From Arsenicitalea aurantiaca (GTDB lineage: Bacteria; Pseudomonadota; Alphaproteobacteria; Rhizobiales; Devosiaceae), in assembly GCF_003994485.1 (NCBI RefSeq), contig NZ_RZNJ01000002.1, positions 557,255-621,254 on the forward strand: a stretch of 64,000 nt of DNA. Reading direction: 5' to 3'. Below are positions 59,069 to 64,000 of the stretch, in pieces. The notes under the pieces were generated by a model that saw only the letters and a program-made list of their open reading frames with translations, was not told where the DNA came from and ran no database searches. Within the stretch, counting starts at the first letter, position 1. The number at the start of each line of letters is the position of its first letter. A program made the position numbers and the translations under genes.

Positions 59069-60363
59069 CCCGCTTCGTCGTCGACAATGTCCATATCGTC
59101 GACCCCGCCTCGGGCCACGATGGCCCTGGGGCACTGTTGGTGGAAGATAGGGTCATCCACGATCGCGTCGCCGGTCGCGCGCCGTCTCTGCCCGAAGGTG
59201 CGACACGCCTCGATGGAAAAGGGCTGGTCCTCGCACCGGGGCTCATCGACATGCGCGTATTTACCGGAGAGCCCGGTCGCGAATATCGTGAAACGCTGCA
59301 GAGCGCCGGCGATGCCGCCGCCGCAGGTGGCGTGACGAGCTTCGTTGCGATGCCCGACACGATGCCGGTGATCGATGATGGCGCGCTCGTCGACTTCATC
59401 GTGCGCCGGGCCAAAGCCACGGCCCGCGTCAACATATTGCCGGCCGCCGCCATAACGCGAGGCCTCGAGGGCGCCGAAATCACGGAGTTCGGCCTGCTGA
59501 AGGAAGCCGGCGCGGTTTGCCTTTCCGATGGGCGCCGCTCGATCCAGTCGAGCGCCCTCCTCCGCACGGCGATGAGCTATGCAGCCAATTTCGACATGCC
59601 GATCGTCCACCACGTCGTCGACAAGGGCCTTGCCGGCGAAGGCGTGATGAACGAAGGGCACTTTGCTTCCGTACTCGGGCTCAAGGGCATTCCGGTCGAG
59701 GCCGAGACGATCCCGCTGGCGCGCGACCTGCAACTGGCCCGGCTCACGGGTGTCCGCTATCACGCCGCACAGGTCTCATCGGCGTCTTCGCTTGCGATCA
59801 TGTCTCGAGCACGCGGCGAAAGCGACCGTCTCTCCTGCGGCGTGTCGATAAACAATCTCTCGCTCAACGAGAACGACGTCGGACCCTACCGTACTTTCTT
59901 CAAGCTCTCCCCGCCGCTGCGGGCCGAGGCTGACCGGCGCGCGATGATCGAGGGGCTGCGCGACGGCACGATCGATGTCATCCATTCCGATCACGATCCC
60001 AAGGACAGCGAGGTGAAGCGCAAACCCTTCGCTGAAGCGTCCGACGGAGCCGTCGGTCTCGAAACCCTCCTCGCCGCCGCCCTCAGGCTTGTGCACTCCG
60101 GGGATGTCGATCTCGTCACGGTCCTTCGCGCCCTGACCCTGCGGCCCGCGGAAATCCTGCGCCTGCCATCGGGGCGTCTCGAAAAAGGCGCACCCGCCGA
60201 TTTCATCCTCTTTGATCCGGACTATCCCTGGCAGGTCGACGAACGGGCGCTGCGATCCCGTTCCCGCAATACGAGCTTTGAAGGCGCGCGACTTGCTGGC
60301 AAGGTGATGGCGACATACGTCGCGGGGGTTGAAGTCTATTCCATGCAGGATCTGAACGCGTGA
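59065..60363 (+). CDS. pyrC: Dihydroorotase homologue, probably non-catalytic (PyrC')
   Basis: A 432-residue class I dihydroorotase-fold protein. The metal motif that should read D-L-H-V-H-L-R-E-P-G is D62-M-R64-V-F66-T-G68-E-P-G here, so both zinc histidines and the substrate arginine are gone. A histidine usually found before Val-Ser is Gln in YHAAQVSS. Some late residues (SDHDPKDSE) remain. Such proteins pair with PyrB as structural partners in Pseudomonas and other proteobacteria, and the 4-bp overlap with pyrB fits this. A separate active dihydroorotase should be encoded elsewhere. Confidence 0.9.
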   Translation: MTRFVVDNVHIVDPASGHDGPGALLVEDRVIHDRVAGRAPSLPEGATRLDGKGLVLAPGLIDMRVFTGEPGREYRETLQSAGDAAAAGGVTSFVAMPDTMPVIDDGALVDFIVRRAKATARVNILPAAAITRGLEGAEITEFGLLKEAGAVCLSDGRRSIQSSALLRTAMSYAANFDMPIVHHVVDKGLAGEGVMNEGHFASVLGLKGIPVEAETIPLARDLQLARLTGVRYHAAQVSSASSLAIMSRARGESDRLSCGVSINNLSLNENDVGPYRTFFKLSPPLRAEADRRAMIEGLRDGTIDVIHSDHDPKDSEVKRKPFAEASDGAVGLETLLAAALRLVHSGDVDLVTVLRALTLRPAEILRLPSGRLEKGAPADFILFDPDYPWQVDERALRSRSRNTSFEGARLAGKVMATYVAGVEVYSMQDLNA

Positions 60364-60965
60364 ACGCGCTTGATCTCGTTCTCGGACTGGGGCTTGGCTA
60401 TTTGCTCGGCTCCGTCCCGTTCGGCCTGCTGCTGACGCGCGCCGCTGGCCTCGGGGACATTCGGGCCATTGGCTCGGGCAATATCGGCGCAACGAACGTC
60501 CTGCGCACCGGCAAGAAATGGCTCGCCGCGCTAACACTCCTTCTGGATGCCGCCAAGGGGGCCGTGCCCGTGCTCCTCGCGGCGTGGCTTTGGGGAAGCG
60601 AGGCCGCGATGGCGGCAGCGGTAGGCGCCTTTCTCGGCCATGTCTTTCCGGTCTGGCTGCGCTTCAATGGCGGCAAGGGCGTCGCCACGCTGATCGGCGT
60701 CCTCTTCGGCCTCAACTGGGTGCTTGGCCTCATCTTCTGCGCCACCTGGTTGCTCGTTGCCCTTGTCGGAAGAATCTCCTCTCTCTCCGCCCTCGTGGCG
60801 GCCGCTACCACGCCGATCATCGCTTTCTTCCTTGAGGGACCCGCACTTGCACTGACCATCGCTGTGCTGGCGGCGATACTCTTTTACCGGCACGCCCCCA
60901 ACATCGCCCGCCTCAGAGCCGGCACCGAACCCCGCATCGGGGGCAGGAAAGCCGAGGCGCCCTGA
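60360..60965 (+). CDS. plsY: Glycerol-3-phosphate acyltransferase PlsY
   Basis: An inner-membrane enzyme that uses acyl-phosphate to make lysophosphatidic acid, the first step of phospholipid synthesis. The 201 residues form about five transmembrane helices. Conserved motifs are [32 protein letters not shown], the glycine-rich [14 protein letters not shown], and a C-terminal [17 protein letters not shown]. The start is a GTG that overlaps the pyrC stop (GTGA). dprA starts at the last base of its own stop, so the four genes are tightly coupled. Confidence 0.94.
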   Translation: MNALDLVLGLGLGYLLGSVPFGLLLTRAAGLGDIRAIGSGNIGATNVLRTGKKWLAALTLLLDAAKGAVPVLLAAWLWGSEAAMAAAVGAFLGHVFPVWLRFNGGKGVATLIGVLFGLNWVLGLIFCATWLLVALVGRISSLSALVAAATTPIIAFFLEGPALALTIAVLAAILFYRHAPNIARLRAGTEPRIGGRKAEAP

Positions 60966-62092
60966 TGGAGGCGGTGCGGACCGGACATGCCCTGACGCGC
61001 GCTCAAAAGCTTGCCTGGCTCCGGTTGATCCGTACTGACAATGTCGGCCCAGTCACCTTCCGGCAGCTGCTCAATCGTCTCGGCTCGGCCGAAGCAGCAC
61101 TCGAAGCCCTGCCTAGACTTGCAGGGCGCTCCGGGGTGCGTGTACCCAGCCTTGCCGAAGCCGAAGACGAATTTGGCGCACTCGAAAATCTCGGCGGCCG
61201 ACTCGTCGCCGTCGGAGAGCCAGATTACCCACCCCTCCTCCGCCACGTTTCGGGGCCACCCCCACTTGTCTCCATGGTAGGCGGCGAGCGTCTCGACCTC
61301 GAAAAGACGGTAGGCATCGTCGGGGCGCGCAATGCTTCGACCGCAGGCCAGAAGATGACGGCGATTCTTGCTGGCGATCTGGGGCGGGCCGGCTACACCG
61401 TGATCTCGGGCCTGGCCCGCGGCATCGATACCGCTGCCCATCGCGCAAGCCTGCAGACCGGCACGCTTGCCGTCCTCGCCGGCGGCATGGACCGGATTTA
61501 TCCGCAGGAGAACGTCCCGCTCGTCGAGGAGATACTCGACCATGGCGGCGGCCTCGTCACCGAAATGCCCTTTGGTTGGGAGCCACGAGCACGGGACTTT
61601 CCGCGGCGCAACCGGCTGGTGTCGGGCATTTCGCTCGGCATCGTCGTCGTCGAGGCCGCCAAGCGGTCCGGGTCGCTGATCACCGCACGGCTCGCGCTCG
61701 AGCAGAACCGCGACGTCTTCGCGGTGCCGGGGTCGCCCCTTGATCCACGTGCCGAGGGCGGCAATTCCCTCATCCAGCAGGGGGCCCGCCTCGTCACCTG
61801 CGCCGCCGACATCGTTGAAACGATCGGTTCTGCCGATCCTTCGACGAACCTTCTCTTCGAGCCGGACTGGGAGCCGGAACTCGGCGCACCGGATCTGACC
61901 GAGCCGCCTAACGAAGACGATCGTGACCGACTGCTGTCTGCATTGAGCGTGACGCCGGTCGCCGTCGATGACCTCATCGGCCAAACAGGCATCTCCGCAA
62001 GCGCCATGCAGATGCTGCTGCTCGAGCTCGATCTGGCAGGCCGGATCGAATGGGCCAGCGGGCAGTTGGTCGCCCTGCGGGTGACACGCTGA
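60965..62092 (+). CDS. dprA: DNA-processing protein DprA
   Basis: DprA binds incoming single-stranded DNA and loads RecA during natural transformation. The 375 residues hold an N-terminal SAM-like helical part (about 10-80), the Rossmann-like DprA domain (about 85-290: VGIVGARNASTAGQKM, ISGLARGIDTAAHRASL, VLAGGMDRIYPQEN, PRRNRLVSGIS) and a C-terminal winged helix (about 310-375) ending LVALRVTR. Its presence does not itself show competence, since most bacteria carry it. The start overlaps the plsY stop (TGATG). Confidence 0.94.
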   Translation: MEAVRTGHALTRAQKLAWLRLIRTDNVGPVTFRQLLNRLGSAEAALEALPRLAGRSGVRVPSLAEAEDEFGALENLGGRLVAVGEPDYPPLLRHVSGPPPLVSMVGGERLDLEKTVGIVGARNASTAGQKMTAILAGDLGRAGYTVISGLARGIDTAAHRASLQTGTLAVLAGGMDRIYPQENVPLVEEILDHGGGLVTEMPFGWEPRARDFPRRNRLVSGISLGIVVVEAAKRSGSLITARLALEQNRDVFAVPGSPLDPRAEGGNSLIQQGARLVTCAADIVETIGSADPSTNLLFEPDWEPELGAPDLTEPPNEDDRDRLLSALSVTPVAVDDLIGQTGISASAMQMLLLELDLAGRIEWASGQLVALRVTR

Positions 62093-62237
62093 TCGCCCCG
62101 GGGCAAAGCCTCCCCCGTTGACACTTGGCCCGGGCTTCACCATGTTGCGCCGCGTTGATCACCCCCTACATGGCTGGGCAACTCTTGTTGATGCGCGCCA
62201 GTTGCAGGCGGACACTCGTTTCTGAAAGCGGCAGTGA

Positions 62238-64000
62238 ATGAAGCTCGTTATCGTTGAAAGTCCGGCCAAGGCCAAGACAATCAACAAGTATCTCGGCAAG
62301 GACTATGAGGTCCTCGCGAGCTTTGGACACGTGCGCGACCTGCCGTCCAAGGACGGTTCGGTGCGCCCGGAAGAAGATTTCGCAATGTCCTGGGAAGTGG
62401 ACACGGCAGCCAAGAAGCGTCTGGCCGATATTGGCCGGGCTCTCAAGGACGCCGACGAACTCATTCTTGCCACCGACCCCGATCGCGAGGGAGAGGCGAT
62501 TTCCTGGCACATCCTCGACGTGCTGAAGCAGAAGAAGGCCCTGAAGGATCAGTCGGTAAGCCGGGTTGTCTTCAACGCCATCACCAAGGATGCCGTCACC
62601 GAAGCGATGCGGCATCCGCGCGACATCGACGGCCCGCTGGTCGACGCCTATCTCGCACGCCGTGCGCTCGACTATCTCGTCGGCTTCACGCTCTCCCCGA
62701 TTCTCTGGCGGAAGCTGCCCGGCTCGCGCTCGGCAGGTCGCGTCCAGTCCGTGGCGCTGCGCCTTGTCTGCGACCGGGAATCCGAGATCGAGCGTTTCAA
62801 GCCCGAGGAATACTGGTCGGTGATCGCGACGTTGGCGGAGAAAGGCAAGGCATTCGAGGCCCGTCTTTATTCGGTCGACGGAAAGAAGACCGACAAGCTC
62901 GACATCAAGTCAGGCGACGAGGCTGGAGCGCTGAAGGCAGCCATCGACGCGGGCCTCTTCAACGTGGCGAGCCTTGAAAAGAAGCCGACCCGTCGCAATC
63001 CCTACCCGCCCTTCACCACGTCCAGCCTTCAGCAGGACGCGTCCTCGCGTGCCGGCTTCTCCCCGTCGCGCACCATGCAGGTCGCCCAGCGGCTCTACGA
63101 GGACGGGCTCATCACCTATATGCGTACCGATGCCGTGCAGATGGCGCCCGAAGGCATCGATCAGGCGCGCCGCGCGATCGCCAAGGAATTCGGCGACAAC
63201 TATCTCCCCGAGAAGGCCCGGATTTACCAGACCAAGGCCAAGAACGCGCAGGAAGCGCACGAGGCGATCCGCCCCACGGACATGTTCCGCCACCCCGATA
63301 CCTTGCGCAATCTCGAGCCAGACCAGCAGAAGCTCTACGGGCTGATCTGGCGGCGGACGCTCGCCAGCCAGATGCGCGCCGCCGAGATCGAACGCACGAC
63401 TGCCGACATCGAGGTGGTTGGCACCGATCGCGCCATCACGCTGCGGGCGGTCGGATCGGTTGTCACGTTCCCGGGTTTCCTTGCTCTTTATGGCGTCGAG
63501 GCCAAGGAGGATCGCGAGGACGGGGACGATGAGGACAGCCGCGAACTGCCGCCGCTGGCCGTCGGCGACCGGCCAGAGTTGCGTAAAGTCGATATCGAGC
63601 AGCATTTTACCCAGCCGCCGGCACGCTTTACCGAGGCGAGCCTCATCAAGAAGATGGAAGAGCTGGGGATCGGCCGCCCCTCGACCTACGCCGCGACCCT
63701 GACCGTGCTCAAGGATCGCAATTACGTAAAGCTCGAGAAGCGCGCCCTCTACCCCGAGGATCGCGGCCGGCTGGTCACGGCTTTCCTCGAGAGCTTCTTT
63801 GCCCGCTATGTCGAGTTCGGCTTTACCGCCAATCTCGAAGAACAGCTCGACAGCATTTCGGCCGGAGAGCTCGACTACAAGCAGGTGCTGCGCGATTTCT
63901 GGGAGGACTTCTCCCGCCACGCTACCGAGATCAAGGATCTCCGGGTCTCCGAAGTCCTCGATGCGCTCAATGAGCTTCTGGGCGACCACATCTTCCCCGC
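62238..64000 (+). CDS. topA: DNA topoisomerase I, 5' part
   Basis: Type IA topoisomerase that relaxes negative supercoils. The first 587 codons are in the window; the usual C-terminal zinc-binding domains are cut off. The TOPRIM domain has KLVIVESPAKAKTINKYLG and ATDPDREGEAISWH. The active-site tyrosine is Y294 in GLITYMRTD. Other signatures are GRVQSVALRLV and EEATREIRPT-like NAQEAHEAIRPTDMF. ARFTEASLIKKMEELGIGRPSTYA is also intact. A GC-only RBS is not obvious before the ATG. It follows dprA by 145 bp on the same strand, a common order. Confidence 0.95.
   Translation, partial: MKLVIVESPAKAKTINKYLGKDYEVLASFGHVRDLPSKDGSVRPEEDFAMSWEVDTAAKKRLADIGRALKDADELILATDPDREGEAISWHILDVLKQKKALKDQSVSRVVFNAITKDAVTEAMRHPRDIDGPLVDAYLARRALDYLVGFTLSPILWRKLPGSRSAGRVQSVALRLVCDRESEIERFKPEEYWSVIATLAEKGKAFEARLYSVDGKKTDKLDIKSGDEAGALKAAIDAGLFNVASLEKKPTRRNPYPPFTTSSLQQDASSRAGFSPSRTMQVAQRLYEDGLITYMRTDAVQMAPEGIDQARRAIAKEFGDNYLPEKARIYQTKAKNAQEAHEAIRPTDMFRHPDTLRNLEPDQQKLYGLIWRRTLASQMRAAEIERTTADIEVVGTDRAITLRAVGSVVTFPGFLALYGVEAKEDREDGDDEDSRELPPLAVGDRPELRKVDIEQHFTQPPARFTEASLIKKMEELGIGRPSTYAATLTVLKDRNYVKLEKRALYPEDRGRLVTAFLESFFARYVEFGFTANLEEQLDSISAGELDYKQVLRDFWEDFSRHATEIKDLRVSEVLDALNELLGDHIFP

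Overview
The window is a gene-dense, GC-rich piece of a chromosome. It is almost entirely housekeeping genes, with one tRNA and no insertion sequence, prophage, CRISPR array or rRNA that I can see. Gene content and order point to an alphaproteobacterium of the Rhizobiales (Hyphomicrobiales). The signs are a pyruvate dehydrogenase cluster with a lipoyl-bearing E1 beta subunit, a suf operon in the order sufS2-B-C-D-S1-X-A with an Irr-box-like palindrome at its head, a paired pyrB and dihydroorotase homologue without the HxH motif, and the rne / amidase / mrcA / prfB neighbourhood. A Devosia- or Pelagibacterium-like genome is my best guess, from general resemblance only. A BCCT transporter next to a bacterial voltage-gated sodium channel fits life in a saline habitat.

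Layout. 1-8553 (minus): the start of a Gfo/Idh/MocA oxidoreductase, then, read leftward from eno, a cluster eno - FtsB/DivIC-like - pdhA - small membrane protein - pdhB - pdhC - SGNH hydrolase - lpdA. 8.6-12.1 kb: PRC-barrel protein, BCCT transporter, sodium channel. 12.1-16.6 kb (minus): degenerate LytM lipoprotein, NAD(P)HX repair enzyme, trigger factor, tRNA-Leu(UAG). 16.8-18.9 kb: sigma-54-type promoter, glnB, glnA. 18.9-20.1 kb: a candidate 55-residue membrane protein and two tandem secreted paralogues. 20.3-25.2 kb (plus): parE, DEAD-box helicase, diguanylate cyclase. 25.2-32.5 kb (minus): the suf operon with a VOC gene inserted before sufA. 32.7-34.6 kb (plus): alpha/beta hydrolase and tyrS. 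34.7-38.2 kb (minus): a giant AsmA/YhdP-like protein. 38.3-43.1 kb (plus): peroxiredoxin, intact M23 peptidase, autotransporter. 43.2-48.3 kb (minus): prfB with a programmed +1 frameshift, mrcA, amidase. 48.3-51.7 kb: long leader and rne. 51.8-57.5 kb (minus): gatB, a GNAT gene, chorismate mutase, a small protein, gatA, a second GNAT gene, gatC, and a degenerate MBL-like protein. 57.5-64 kb (plus): ruvX, pyrB-pyrC'-plsY-dprA with overlapping ends, and topA running off the right edge.

How the genes work together. The left cluster links enolase to pyruvate dehydrogenase (E1, E2, E3). glnB and glnA form the nitrogen-assimilation node. The suf genes build Fe-S clusters under likely iron control. 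Several genes remodel the envelope: two LytM-type proteins (one intact, one apparently without its metal ligands), an AMIN-domain amidase, PBP1A and an FtsB-like division protein. The degenerate LytM protein may activate the amidase.

I found no convincing wholly new system. The items most worth a second look are the prfB recoding site, the sodium channel, the Irr-like site at suf, the VOC gene inside suf, the tandem secreted paralogues, the repeat-built autotransporter, the rne leader, and the enzymes that lack canonical catalytic residues.
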